Below are positions 36,247-46,408 of a DNA stretch of 64,000 nt, one piece after another. Position numbers and translations under genes: made by a program. The first letter of the stretch is position 1. Each line of letters begins with the position of its first letter. The DNA lies in contig NZ_FOQV01000002.1 in NCBI RefSeq assembly GCF_900113835.1, forward strand, positions 682,001 to 746,000, written 5' to 3'. A model generated the notes under the pieces. That model had not been told where the DNA came from. It saw only the letters and a program-made list of their open reading frames with translations, and did no database searches. This DNA comes from Allobosea sp. OK403 (GTDB lineage Bacteria > Pseudomonadota > Alphaproteobacteria > Rhizobiales > Beijerinckiaceae).

Positions 36247-37169
36247 GCGCCGAACCCAGCCTGATCGCCCCGGTCCTGCCGGATGCAGGGCGTCCCAACG
36301 CCAACGCCCTGCGCCGGCTTGTCCGCAACCCGGCCGTGCTGATCGGCGGGACCGTGCTCCTCGTCATGGCGCTGATGGGCCTGCTCGCGCCGTTCCTGGG
36401 CACGATCGACCCCGCCGCCATCAACCCGAGCGCGCGCAACCGCGTGCCCGGCGTCGAGCGCACCATCCGCGCCGATGACGGCTCGACCACGGTCTTCAAG
36501 CACCGGATGGGTACGGATTCGCTTGGCCGCGACGTTTATAGCCGCGTCGTCTACGGCGCGCGGGTCTCGCTGATGATCGCGGTCTCGGTCGCCGCTGTGA
36601 GCATCTCGATCGGCCTCATCCTTGGTTTGATCGCCGGCTATATCCGGCCGCTCGACGCCGTGATCATGCGCTTCATGGACGGGCTGATGGCTATTCCCGC
36701 GATCCTGCTCGCCATCGCCGTGGTCTCGCTGTTCCGGGCCGGCCTCACCGCCGTCATCGTCGCGATCATCGTGCCCGAGATCCCGCGCGTCGTGCGCCTC
36801 GTGCGCTCGATCGTGCTCTCGGTGCGCGAGGAGCCCTATGTCGAAGCCGCGATCATGCAGGGCACGCGGCTGCCGCTCTTGATGGTGCGCCACATCCTGC
36901 CCAACACCATCGCCCCGCTGATCGTCCAGGGCACCTTCATCGCGGCCTCGGCCATCCTGGTCGAGGCGATCCTGTCCTTCCTCGGCATCGGCATTCCGCC
37001 GGAGACGCCGACCTGGGGCAACATCATGGCCGAGGGCCGCAATGTCTTCCGCGTCTTCCCGCACAACATCCTCTATCCCGGCATCTTCCTCGGCATCACG
37101 GTGCTGGCGGTGAACATGCTCGGCGATGGCCTGCGCGACACGCTCGATCCCAAGATGGCCGGCCGATGA
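36243..37169 (+). CDS. ABC permease, dipeptide/oligopeptide type (DppC-like)
   Basis: 308 residues, about six helices with the periplasmic loop after the first as in DppC (H-R-M-G-T-D-S-L-G-R-D-V-Y-S-R-V) and the EAA loop E-P-Y-V-E-A-A-I-M-Q-G-T. A TTG start overlapping the dppB stop (TTGA) is inferred, supported by GAGG 8 bases upstream and the lack of any nearer ATG or GTG before the first helix. Confidence 0.9.
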   Translation: MSAEPSLIAPVLPDAGRPNANALRRLVRNPAVLIGGTVLLVMALMGLLAPFLGTIDPAAINPSARNRVPGVERTIRADDGSTTVFKHRMGTDSLGRDVYSRVVYGARVSLMIAVSVAAVSISIGLILGLIAGYIRPLDAVIMRFMDGLMAIPAILLAIAVVSLFRAGLTAVIVAIIVPEIPRVVRLVRSIVLSVREEPYVEAAIMQGTRLPLLMVRHILPNTIAPLIVQGTFIAASAILVEAILSFLGIGIPPETPTWGNIMAEGRNVFRVFPHNILYPGIFLGITVLAVNMLGDGLRDTLDPKMAGR

Positions 37170-38800
37170 TCGACGTTCCGATGAGCGACGCACCCATACC
37201 TGTCCTCCAGATCAAGGGCCTGAGCATCCGCCTGCCCGGCGGCGGCGACCGGGCCCATGCCGTCGAGAACGTCTCCTTCGATGTCGGCGCGGGCGAGATC
37301 ACCTGCGTCGTCGGCGAATCCGGCTCCGGCAAATCCGTCACCGCCTTCTCGGTGATGGGCCTGCTGCCGAAGCTACTGAAGCCCGTCGCAGGCCAGATCC
37401 TGCTCGAGGGCGAGGATATCCTCGCAGCCACGCCCCAGCGCCTGCGCGCTTTGCGTGGCGACCGCATGGGCATGGTCTTCCAGGAGCCGATGACGGCGCT
37501 GAATCCGGTCCTGACGATCGGCGACCAGATCGAGGAGGTGCTGCGCATCCACACCGAGCTCGATGCGGCCGAGCGGCGTGCAAAGGTGCTCGGCATCATG
37601 GCGGCGATGCGCCTGCCCGATCCGGAGCGCATCCACGGCTCCTATCCGCATCAGATCTCCGGCGGGCAGCGCCAGCGCGTGATGATCGCGGCTGCCCTCG
37701 TGCTCGATCCGGCGCTCCTCATCGCCGACGAGCCGACGACAGCGCTCGACGTAACCACCCAGGCCCAGATCCTGCGCCTGATCAAGGAGCTCCAGGGCCG
37801 GCGCGGCACGGGTGTGCTGTTCATCACCCATGATTTCGGCGTCGTCGCCGAGATCGCCGACAAGGTCGTGGTGATGGAAAAGGGCTTCGTCGTCGAGCAG
37901 GGCCCGGCCGCGCAGGTGCTGACCAACCCGCAGCATCCCTATACCCGCATGCTGATCGGCGCGGTGCCGAGCCTGAAACCCGCGCGGCGCAAGGCCGTGA
38001 CGGGACCGATCGCGCTCGAAGCCGTCGGTCTCGGCAAGACCTACAGCTCCAAGAGCCTGTTCAAGAAGGAGCAGGTCGTCCACGCCGCGCGCGATGTCGA
38101 CATCAAGATCCATCGCGGCGAGACGGTCGGGATCGTAGGCGAATCCGGCTCGGGCAAGACCACGGTGGCGCGCTGCATCGCCCGGTTGATGCCGCCGACG
38201 CGCGGCGCCATCCTCGTCCCCGACATCGACATCGCGATGCTGCCGGAGCGGCGCCTGCGGGCTTACCGCCGCAAGATCCAGGTCGTGTTCCAGGACCCTT
38301 ACCGCTCGCTCAACCCGCGCCGCACGGTCGGCGATTCCATCATCGAGGGGCCGTGCAATTTCGGCCTGAAACCGACTGATGCGATGGCGCGCGCCCGCGA
38401 CCTGATGGCGCTGGTCGGCCTGCAGCCAAGCGCGCTCGACCGCTACCCGCATCAGTTCTCCGGCGGCCAGCGCCAGCGCGTCGCGATCGCTCGCGCGCTT
38501 GCCATGGAACCCGAGATCCTGATCGCGGACGAGGCCGTCTCGGCGCTCGACGTCTCCGTGCAGAAGCAGGTGCTGGCGCTGCTGGCGGACGTGCAGGAGC
38601 GCTTCAACCTCGCCATCCTGTTCATCACGCATGATCTGCGCGTCGCAGCCCAGATCTGCGACCGCATCGTCGTGATGGAGAAGGGCGTCGTCGTCGAGCA
38701 GGGCGCGACCGCCCAGGTCTTCTCAGCCCCCGCCCATGCCTATACGCGCGCCCTGATCGACGCAGCCCCGGGCCGCGAATTCAGCGTCGGCGAACCCTGA
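37166..38800 (+). CDS. Dual ABC ATPase, peptide type (DppD-DppF fusion)
   Basis: 544 residues with two complete nucleotide-binding domains. The first (about 10-265) has G-E-S-G-S-G-K-S-V, I-S-G-G-Q-R-Q-R-V and I-A-D-E-P-T-T-A-L-D-V. The second (about 280-535) has G-E-S-G-S-G-K-T-T, F-S-G-G-Q-R-Q-R-V and I-A-D-E-A-V-S-A-L-D-V, where the usual E-P is E-A in Walker B. Each ends with a peptide-family C-terminal extension (H-P-Y-T-R-M and H-A-Y-T-R-A). The 4-base overlap with dppC ties it to the transporter. A bidirectional hairpin overlaps its stop. Confidence 0.93.
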   Translation: MIDVPMSDAPIPVLQIKGLSIRLPGGGDRAHAVENVSFDVGAGEITCVVGESGSGKSVTAFSVMGLLPKLLKPVAGQILLEGEDILAATPQRLRALRGDRMGMVFQEPMTALNPVLTIGDQIEEVLRIHTELDAAERRAKVLGIMAAMRLPDPERIHGSYPHQISGGQRQRVMIAAALVLDPALLIADEPTTALDVTTQAQILRLIKELQGRRGTGVLFITHDFGVVAEIADKVVVMEKGFVVEQGPAAQVLTNPQHPYTRMLIGAVPSLKPARRKAVTGPIALEAVGLGKTYSSKSLFKKEQVVHAARDVDIKIHRGETVGIVGESGSGKTTVARCIARLMPPTRGAILVPDIDIAMLPERRLRAYRRKIQVVFQDPYRSLNPRRTVGDSIIEGPCNFGLKPTDAMARARDLMALVGLQPSALDRYPHQFSGGQRQRVAIARALAMEPEILIADEAVSALDVSVQKQVLALLADVQERFNLAILFITHDLRVAAQICDRIVVMEKGVVVEQGATAQVFSAPAHAYTRALIDAAPGREFSVGEP

Positions 38801-38815
38801 GAGTTCGCCGACGCT
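38783..38815. terminator. Bidirectional hairpin between convergent genes
   Basis: A 13-base stem (AGCGTCGGCGAAC and complement) with a 7-base loop begins inside the last codons of the dual ATPase gene and ends 15 bases from the ctlX stop. Its place between convergent genes fits a shared terminator. Confidence 0.6.
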
Positions 38816-38829
38816 TCTGGGAAAACGGC

Positions 38830-39771
38830 TCAGCCCGCGACGGTACCGCGCGCCGCCAGATGGATGCCCGCCAGCATGCAGCGCACCGAGCCGCCGGCGA
38901 GTTCGATGGTGGGAACGTCGAGCGGCAGCAGGGCCACCGACCGCTCCAGGGTCGCGAGCTGGTCCTGCCGCAGCGCCGCGAGTGCGCGCGACGACAAGGC
39001 GACGATCCGCCCGTCCCGGCCCTGCAATTCGATGGCATTGCCGGCGAAGCCGCCGATCTGCTCATGATCGAGGTCGATGACGGTCCGGCCGGTCTCGGCC
39101 AGGCGCCCGGCGATCTCCTCGCGCCGCGCCGCATCGCGGATGGTGGACAGCCCGATCAGGCAGAAATCCGTGCCGATGCACATCAGGACATTGGTGTGGT
39201 AGATCGCCCGGCCCTGCGCATCGACAGCATCGAACATCACCGGCTCGAAGTTGAAATGCGTGCAGAAGCGCTCCAGCGCCACTTCATTGGTGCGGTTCGA
39301 GCGCGCCGCATAGGCGACCCGCTCGATATGGTCGAGCACCATCGCGCCGGTGCCTTCGAGATAGACGCCGTCCTGCTCCAGCCCGGAATAATCGATCACA
39401 TCCTGCACGCGATAGCGCTGCTTCAGCATCTCGACGACGTCCTGCCGCCGCTCCTGGCGCCGGCTCGGCGAGAACATCGGATAGAGCGCAACATGCCCGC
39501 CCGAATGGGTGGAGAACCAGTTGTTCGGGAAAACCGAGTCGGGCGTCGCCGTCCCCTCATCCTCGAAAAGATGAACCCGGACGCCGGCCGCCTCCAGCTG
39601 CTGCGCCGCCCTGCTGACCTCGCCATGCGCCGCAGCGGCGATCGCGGCGGCTGTCCGCTGCGCGTCATTGGCCTGGAAGGCATTATCCGCGGCAGTCGCC
39701 GGGTTGGGGCTGAAATGATGCGGGCGGATCATCACGACGCTTCTGGGCGCCTGCACGGAAAGCTTCTGCAT
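38830..39771 (-). CDS. ctlX: Arginine deiminase-related hydrolase (CtlX-type)
   Basis: 313 residues, guanidine-modifying (pentein) fold. Seen: M-I-R-P-H-H-F near the N-terminus, D-S-V-F-P-N-N-W-F-S-T-H with substrate-binding residues, the catalytic His in I-Y-H-T-N-V-L-M and the nucleophile Cys298 in G-G-S-V-R-C-M-L-A-G. Family members in this length class are linked to citrulline utilisation, releasing ammonia and CO2 to give ornithine. The assignment rests on family resemblance and on the ornithine cyclodeaminase gene immediately upstream (5-base gap), which would take ornithine to proline. Confidence 0.85.
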   Translation of the reverse strand: MQKLSVQAPRSVVMIRPHHFSPNPATAADNAFQANDAQRTAAAIAAAAHGEVSRAAQQLEAAGVRVHLFEDEGTATPDSVFPNNWFSTHSGGHVALYPMFSPSRRQERRQDVVEMLKQRYRVQDVIDYSGLEQDGVYLEGTGAMVLDHIERVAYAARSNRTNEVALERFCTHFNFEPVMFDAVDAQGRAIYHTNVLMCIGTDFCLIGLSTIRDAARREEIAGRLAETGRTVIDLDHEQIGGFAGNAIELQGRDGRIVALSSRALAALRQDQLATLERSVALLPLDVPTIELAGGSVRCMLAGIHLAARGTVAG

Positions 39772-39776
39772 GGCCG

Positions 39777-40823
39777 TCAGGCTCCCAGCGCGACGCGCGA
39801 CGAAGCAGCGGACCGGCCGAGCAATCCGAACAGGTTGCGCGGGTCTTCCGGCGCGGTGAGAAGGTCGATGTCGTCGTAATAGGCCGTGCCCTCGACCTGG
39901 TCGCGCAGATAGCGCAGCGCCGAGAAATCCTCGGTGGCGAAGCCGACGGAATCGAAGATGGTGATCTGGTCGCGGGCGCGGCGGCCCGCGGTTGCCCCGG
40001 TGATCACCCGCCAGAGCTCGGTGACGGGAAAATCCGCCGCCATCTGCTGGATCTCGCCCTCGATGCGGGTCTGCTCGGGAAACTCGACGAAGACATCGGC
40101 GCGCAGGAGGATGTCGCGCTGCAATTCGGTCTTGCCCGGGCAGTCGCCGCCGACCGCGTTGATATGGACCCCAGCGCCGATCATGTTGTCGGAGAGGATC
40201 GTCGCGTTGAGCTTGTCGGCGGTCACCGTCGTGATGATGTCGGCGCCGAGCACGGCCTCTTGCGCGCTCGCCGCGACTACGATCTCAAAACCGTGCGGAG
40301 CAAGATTGGCAAGGAACTTGGCGGTCGCTGCCGGATCGATATCGAAGACCCGCAGCCTGTCGACGCCGAGCAGGGCCTTGAAGGCAAGCGCCTGGAATTC
40401 CGATTGCGAGCCCAGGCCGATGATCGCCATGACGCTGGCGTCCTCGCGGGCAAGATATCGTGCCGCCAGCGCCGACGTCGCCGCCGTCCGCAGGGCCGTG
40501 GTGATCGTCATTTCCGAGAGCAGGCGCGGATAACCGGTCTCGACATCGGAGAGCACGCCGAAGGCGGTCACCGTCTGCAGGCCGGTGCGCGTGTTCTTCG
40601 GGTGGCCGTTGACATATTTGAAGCCGTAGAGCTCGCCATCACTGGTCGGCATCAGTTCGATCACGCCGTCGCGGGAATGGCTGGCAATACGCGGCGCCTT
40701 CTCGAAGGAGGGCCAGCGCCGGAAATCCGCCTCGATATAACCGGCCAGGCCGATCAGATAGGGCTCGATGCCGATCGAACCGATCAGGCGAACCATGTTC
40801 TCGACGCCGACATACTGAACCAT
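39777..40823 (-). CDS. Ornithine cyclodeaminase
   Basis: 348 residues. Ornithine cyclodeaminase/mu-crystallin family, converting L-ornithine to L-proline and ammonia with bound NAD. The N-terminal half has K-Y-V-N-G-H-P-K-N-T and the typical L-S-E-M-T-I-T-T-A-L-R-T-A-A-T-S-A, and the Rossmann motif is I-I-G-L-G-S-Q-S-E-F. The N-D/G-G-D-C-P-G-K-T-E-L segment is characteristic of the proline-forming branch. The start at 40823 has GGGAG 8 bases upstream. It is the first gene of the ocd-ctlX pair and divergent from an Lrp/AsnC regulator. Confidence 0.9.
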   Translation of the reverse strand: MVQYVGVENMVRLIGSIGIEPYLIGLAGYIEADFRRWPSFEKAPRIASHSRDGVIELMPTSDGELYGFKYVNGHPKNTRTGLQTVTAFGVLSDVETGYPRLLSEMTITTALRTAATSALAARYLAREDASVMAIIGLGSQSEFQALAFKALLGVDRLRVFDIDPAATAKFLANLAPHGFEIVVAASAQEAVLGADIITTVTADKLNATILSDNMIGAGVHINAVGGDCPGKTELQRDILLRADVFVEFPEQTRIEGEIQQMAADFPVTELWRVITGATAGRRARDQITIFDSVGFATEDFSALRYLRDQVEGTAYYDDIDLLTAPEDPRNLFGLLGRSAASSRVALGA

Positions 40824-40905
40824 GGCGCAGCTCCCGTGCATGCTGTTGCCGGGCATGCTGTTGCGATACGGGATTCTAGGCCAAGGCAATTTGTATAGAG
40901 AATTT

Positions 40906-40917
40906 CGAACAAGTTCG
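40906..40917. promoter_or_regulatory. Candidate Lrp/AsnC operator (CGAACAAGTTCG)
   Basis: A perfect CGAAC-N2-GTTCG dyad in the AT-rich divergent region between ornithine cyclodeaminase and its regulator, with another TGTTCG half-site 6 bases further on. Lrp-family proteins bind AT-rich dyads in such positions. Confidence 0.5.
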
Positions 40918-40968
40918 TTTATGTTCGATTTTCTGGTCAAATTGCTCGCTTCAATCAAGCAGATTGCC

Positions 40969-41394
40969 ATGCATGTTTTCGACGAACTGGACCATCGCCT
41001 GATCGCGGCGCTCCGCGAGGACGGGCGGGCGCCGATCTCCAAGCTCGGCGCCATTCTCGGCGTCTCGCGCGCCACCGTGCAAAGCAGGCTCGACCGCTTG
41101 ATCGAATCCGGCGCGGTGCTCGGCTTCACCGTGCGTTTCCGGCAGGACTATGACGCCAAGGCCATTCGGGCGATCATGATGATCGAGGTCGTGGGCCGTT
41201 CGACGACGGCCGTGATCAGGCAGTTGCGCGGCCTGCCCGAACTGCATTCCTTGCACACCACCAACGGAAGCTGGGATCTGATCGCCGAGATCCGCGCCGA
41301 CAGCCTCAGCGACTTCGACCGGGTGCTGCGCGAGGTGCGCACCATCGACGGCATTCTCAACAGCGAGACCAGCATCCTGCTCAGTTCGGTCTGA
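40969..41394 (+). CDS. Lrp/AsnC-family transcriptional regulator
   Basis: 141 residues, a short full-length Lrp protein. The N-terminal winged helix (L-D-H-R-L-I-A-A-L-R-E-D-G-R-A-P-I-S-K-L-G-A-I-L-G-V-S-R-A-T-V-Q-S-R-L-x-R-L) is followed by a RAM effector domain with W-D-L-I-A-E-I. It is divergent from ocd-ctlX; regulators so placed usually respond to arginine, ornithine or proline. That role is inferred from position. Confidence 0.9.
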   Translation: MHVFDELDHRLIAALREDGRAPISKLGAILGVSRATVQSRLDRLIESGAVLGFTVRFRQDYDAKAIRAIMMIEVVGRSTTAVIRQLRGLPELHSLHTTNGSWDLIAEIRADSLSDFDRVLREVRTIDGILNSETSILLSSV

Positions 41395-41586
41395 ACCTGC
41401 CGCAGGGTCCGCGCGCGTTGGGGTCCGCGCGAGCTTATAAAGCGCGCGAATAGGCCAATGGAATAAATGATAGCTCGACAAATCGCCGCCGGCTCGTCGC
41501 GGGCCGGTTGTTTGTTATGCTCCAGGCAGATTGGCCCGGCCCGGCGTGATGACGCTTCGGAACCCATAGGCTGACGGGGAGCGGCG

Positions 41587-42660
<1,074 letters not shown>

Positions 42661-42693
42661 AAAGCCAGTAATTCACAACAAGGGGAGACCATC

Positions 42694-43803
42694 ATGACTG
42701 ATCGCTCAGGCCTATCCCGACGCTCCATCCTTCTCGGCGGCGCCGGCGCTTCGCTCACCATCGCCAGCCCCTTCGTCCATGTCACGCCGGCTCGCGCCGA
42801 CAAGGGCGAGATCGTCGTCGCAGGCTGGGGCGGCTCGCGCACCACGGCGATGCGCGAGGTGATGTTCACGCCCTTCGAAAAAGCGACCGGCATCCGCGTG
42901 CGCGATGACGGGCCGCCGGAAGCCGCCAAGGTCAAGGCGATGGTCGACAGCGGCAACGTCACCTGGGATATCCTCGACACCGACATCCCGGCGATCCTGG
43001 CCATGGTCAACGCCAAGCTGCTCGAGCCGATCGACTATTCCAAGCTCGACAAGGCCAAGCTCGGCAAGATCCCGCCCGTGCTGCACCATCCCTACGGGCT
43101 CGGGCACCTGATCTACTCGTTCAACATCGTCTACAACACCAAGGCCTTCCCGAACGGGACGCAGCCGAAGACCTGGGCCGATGTCTGGGATGGGGTGAAG
43201 TTCAAGGGCGCCCGCTCCTTCCCCTTCCGCGGCGGGCTCTCGCCGCAGCTCGAATTCGCCGCGATTGCCGATGGCGTGCCGGCCGACAAGGTCTATCCGC
43301 TCGACATCGAGCGCGCCTGGGCCTCGCATGACAAGCTCAGGCCGCTGGTGACGAAGTGGTACGCCAACCACGCCGAGGCGATCCAATTGCTCTCCAGCGG
43401 CGAGATCGACATCTGCTGCACCATCGGCCCGCGCGGATTGGTGGCGAAGAAGGAGGGCGCCCCGATCGATGTCGAATTCGCCGGCGGCAAGCTCGCCCCC
43501 GACAACTGGGCGATCGTCAAAGGCTCGCGCAATGCCGAGGCCGTCTACCAGTTCCTGAACTTCGTCATCGACGGCAAGGTCCAGGCCGAGCTCGCCAAGC
43601 GCATCCCCTACGGCCCGTCCTCGCAGGACGCCTTCGCGCATCTCAGCGAGGCCGAGGCCAAAGAGCTCAACACCTCGCCCGACAACCTCGCCAAGCAGTT
43701 CTGGACCGATATCGACTGGTGGGGGAAGACCGCCGAGAACGGCAAGACCAACAACGAGAACCAGATCGAGCGTTACGCCCGCTGGATGGTCAAGCGCGGA
43801 TGA
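42694..43803 (+). CDS. ABC transporter substrate-binding protein, polyamine type (PotD/PotF-like)
   Basis: 369 residues with a Tat-type leader (L-S-R-R-S-I-L-L-G-G to A-R-A, about residue 30). The PotD-type fold shows V-A-G-W-G-G-S-R, W-D-I-L-D-T-D, Y-G-L-G-H-L-I-Y-S-F-N-I-V-Y-N-T and a C-terminal W-W-G-K-T. The ligand is probably a cationic or amide compound, but polyamine specificity cannot be claimed. It overlaps the next gene by 4 bases. Confidence 0.9.
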   Translation: MTDRSGLSRRSILLGGAGASLTIASPFVHVTPARADKGEIVVAGWGGSRTTAMREVMFTPFEKATGIRVRDDGPPEAAKVKAMVDSGNVTWDILDTDIPAILAMVNAKLLEPIDYSKLDKAKLGKIPPVLHHPYGLGHLIYSFNIVYNTKAFPNGTQPKTWADVWDGVKFKGARSFPFRGGLSPQLEFAAIADGVPADKVYPLDIERAWASHDKLRPLVTKWYANHAEAIQLLSSGEIDICCTIGPRGLVAKKEGAPIDVEFAGGKLAPDNWAIVKGSRNAEAVYQFLNFVIDGKVQAELAKRIPYGPSSQDAFAHLSEAEAKELNTSPDNLAKQFWTDIDWWGKTAENGKTNNENQIERYARWMVKRG

Positions 43804-44690
43804 CGCTGGTCGCCGCCAGCGCCGTTCCCTCGGTGAAGGCCGCGCGCGCCTGGCGTGCGCGGCCGGGATTGATGATCGCCGGGGCCCTGGCCTTCTGCGC
43901 GATCGTCTATCTCCTCCCGATGCTGTCGCTGTTCGGATGGGCCTTCCAAGGGCAGGGCAGCTCCGGAGCGAGCCTCGCCCAGCTCTCGCGCCTGATCGGC
44001 GACGACACCTATCACTATGCCTTCTTCACCACCTTCAAGATCGCGGCGATCACCACCCTGATCTGCGCGCTGATCGGATACCCCTACGCCTATCTGATGG
44101 CGACGACGGGGCCACGCCTGGCGATGCTGCTGACGGCGGCCGTGATGATCCCGTTCTGGACCAGCGTGCTGGCTCGCAGCCTCGCCTGGATGATCCTGCT
44201 CGGGCGCAAAGGCGTGGTCAACGAGTGGCTGACGGGGCTTGGCCTGCTGGAGCGGCCGGCCGCCCTGCTGTTCAACAGCATCGGCGTGCAGATCGGCATG
44301 GTCCATGTCCTGCTGCCCTTCATGGTGCTGCCGATCTGGTCGATCCTGTCGCGCCTCGATCCCGGCCTGCCGCGTGCCGCCCGTTCGCTGGGCGCCTCGC
44401 CGGCAGCGGCTTTCATCCATGTCACCTTGCCGCTGTCGCTGCCCGGCCTCGCCGCCGGCGCGACGCTCGTCTTCATGTTCGCCATCGGTTTCTACATCAC
44501 GCCCGCTTTGCTCGGCGGCCCCAACGACCTCACCATCGCCTCGCTGATCGAGATGGTGGTGCGCGATCTGCTGGACTGGCCGTTCGGCGCCATGCTGAGC
44601 CTGGCGCTGCTCGGGCTCGTCGCGCTGGTCTTCGCCTGCGGCGCAGCCTTCGCGGGGGCCGGGCGCATCGCCGGGATGGAAGGGCGATGA
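43800..44690 (+). CDS. ABC permease, polyamine type (PotB-like)
   Basis: 296 residues with six predicted helices and the EAA loop R-A-A-R-S-L-G-A-S-P-A-A-A-F. The P-F-W-T-S-V-L-A-R-S-x-A-W segment is typical of PotB/PotH. The ATG overlaps the binding-protein stop, and its own end overlaps the next permease. Confidence 0.92.
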   Translation: MTLVAASAVPSVKAARAWRARPGLMIAGALAFCAIVYLLPMLSLFGWAFQGQGSSGASLAQLSRLIGDDTYHYAFFTTFKIAAITTLICALIGYPYAYLMATTGPRLAMLLTAAVMIPFWTSVLARSLAWMILLGRKGVVNEWLTGLGLLERPAALLFNSIGVQIGMVHVLLPFMVLPIWSILSRLDPGLPRAARSLGASPAAAFIHVTLPLSLPGLAAGATLVFMFAIGFYITPALLGGPNDLTIASLIEMVVRDLLDWPFGAMLSLALLGLVALVFACGAAFAGAGRIAGMEGR

Positions 44691-45520
44691 GCCTGTCCTC
44701 CGCATCGCCGCTGCCGCGCATCAATGCCGGGCGCTCCGCCTTATGGCTGCTTGCGGGCCTGACCATGCTGTTCCTGCTGGCGCCGATCGCCGTTATCATC
44801 GTCGTCTCCTTCAACGACACGACACTGTTCAGCTTCCCGCCCTCGCGCTGGTCGCTACGCTGGTATCATGCGCTCTGGGAGAGCCGGGCCTGGCGCGAGG
44901 CCGGCTGGTTCTCGCTCTGGCTCGCGAGCCTGGTCGCATTGGCCTCGCTGCTGATCGGCGTGCCGGCCGCCTATGGGCTGGCCAAGGGTCGCTTTCCCGG
45001 CCGCCGCCTCGCCGAGGCGCTGCTGATCTCGCCAATGGTGGTGCCGGTCATCGTGCTGGCGCTCGGGCTCTACATGCTGTTCTCGAAGCTGGGCCTGATC
45101 GGCACGCCCACAAGCCTCTTCCTCGCCCATACCTTGCTCGCCTTGCCGGTGGTGATCGTCATCGTCGGAGCGGCCTTCCGCAGGCTCGACGGCTCCATCG
45201 AACTGGCGGCGCGCTCCTGCGGAGCCTCGTTCCCGCGCGCCTTCTGGCATATCGTGCTGCCGGCTATTCGCCCCGCCTTGATCTCGGCGGGAGCCTTCGC
45301 CTTCCTGACCTCGTTCGACGAGGTGGTGCTGACGCTGTTCCTCGGCGGCCCGCGAACCACGACGCTGCCGAAAAAGATCTGGGAATCCGTCAAGTTCGAA
45401 CTCGACCCGTCGCTGACGGCGGTGTCCACCATCCTGATCATCGTCTCGATCGCCGCGCTCCTCCTCGTCGAGCTCGCACGGCGCAGCCGCATCCAACGCC
45501 AAGCAAAGGAAGCCCTATGA
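44687..45520 (+). CDS. ABC permease, polyamine type (PotC-like)
   Basis: 277 residues, six helices. F-N-D-T-T-L-F-S-F-P-P and S-L-R-W-Y are the PotC/PotI signature after the first helix; the EAA loop is E-L-A-A-R-S-C-G-A-S. S-F-D-E-V-V-L-T-L-F-L-G-G-P-R-T-T-T-L-P is also family-typical. It overlaps the flanking genes by 4 bases on both sides. Confidence 0.92.
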   Translation: MSLSSASPLPRINAGRSALWLLAGLTMLFLLAPIAVIIVVSFNDTTLFSFPPSRWSLRWYHALWESRAWREAGWFSLWLASLVALASLLIGVPAAYGLAKGRFPGRRLAEALLISPMVVPVIVLALGLYMLFSKLGLIGTPTSLFLAHTLLALPVVIVIVGAAFRRLDGSIELAARSCGASFPRAFWHIVLPAIRPALISAGAFAFLTSFDEVVLTLFLGGPRTTTLPKKIWESVKFELDPSLTAVSTILIIVSIAALLLVELARRSRIQRQAKEAL

Positions 45521-46392
45521 TCCCCGACATCCCGACCATCTCAGCCAATCTCTCGGATCCCGCTCCCGAGTTCCCCTGGCCCAACGGCGCGAGCTGCGCC
45601 GTCTTTCCGGCTTTCGACGTCGATGCCGAGACGGCCTGGCTGCAATACGATTTCAAGAACGTCGACCGCCTCGTGACGATGTCCTTCGGCGCCTATGAGG
45701 AGCGCGTCGGCATTCCCAAGATCCTCGACTATCTGCGCGCCGAAGAGATCAAGGCGACCTTCTACATTCCGGGCTGGGTCGTCGATGCCCATCCGAAGAT
45801 GTGCGAGCGCATCGTCAAGGACGGGCATGAGGTCGGCCATCACGGCTATCTGCACAAGCGGCCCGACCCCGCCGATTTCGCCGAGGACAAGGAGGAGATC
45901 GACAAGGCGCTCGACTCCCTCAAGCGCGTGCTCGGCGTCACGCCGGTCGGCTACCGGGCGCCGTCAGGCGAAAACTATCACGAGCTGCTCGGCTATCTGC
46001 GCGATCGCGGCATCCTCTATTCCTCGTCCTTCCGCGACGACATCCGCCCCTACCGCCACAAGCTGCGCGACGGTTCGCGCGGCCCCGTCGAATTGCCCGT
46101 CAACGTCTCCTTCGACGATTGGCTCTATGGGCTGAGCCAGCGCTTCAGCCCGCGCCCGATGTTCCCCAAGGAGCATGTGCTGTCGATCTGGAATGGCGAG
46201 CTGGAGCAGACCCGCGAATGGGGCGGCCTCGTCTCCATGGTCATGCATCCCCAGGTCACCGGCCGGCCGATGCGGCTTGGCATCCTGCGCGACTTCATCA
46301 CGCGGGCCAGAAGCTATGGCGACGTCTGGATCGCCACCGGCCAGGAGATCGCCGCTCACTATATCGAGCAGGAAAAGGCGGCGGGTCTCTGA
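45517..46392 (+). CDS. Polysaccharide deacetylase-family hydrolase (HpPgdA/PuuE-like)
   Basis: 291 residues, a NodB-fold enzyme. The first metal motif is F-D-V-D-A-E, the second G-H-H-G-Y-L-H, and G-Y-R-A-P-S-G-E is the third motif. This pattern is that of the cytosolic cyclic-imidase, allantoinase-like and HpPgdA subgroup rather than of chitin deacetylases. There is no signal peptide. Translational overlap with an ABC importer for small nitrogenous compounds makes an amide or imide hydrolase acting on the imported substrate more likely than a cell-wall role; this is inference. Confidence 0.85.
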   Translation: MIPDIPTISANLSDPAPEFPWPNGASCAVFPAFDVDAETAWLQYDFKNVDRLVTMSFGAYEERVGIPKILDYLRAEEIKATFYIPGWVVDAHPKMCERIVKDGHEVGHHGYLHKRPDPADFAEDKEEIDKALDSLKRVLGVTPVGYRAPSGENYHELLGYLRDRGILYSSSFRDDIRPYRHKLRDGSRGPVELPVNVSFDDWLYGLSQRFSPRPMFPKEHVLSIWNGELEQTREWGGLVSMVMHPQVTGRPMRLGILRDFITRARSYGDVWIATGQEIAAHYIEQEKAAGL

Positions 46393-46408
46393 GCAGAGCC
46401 TGACAACG

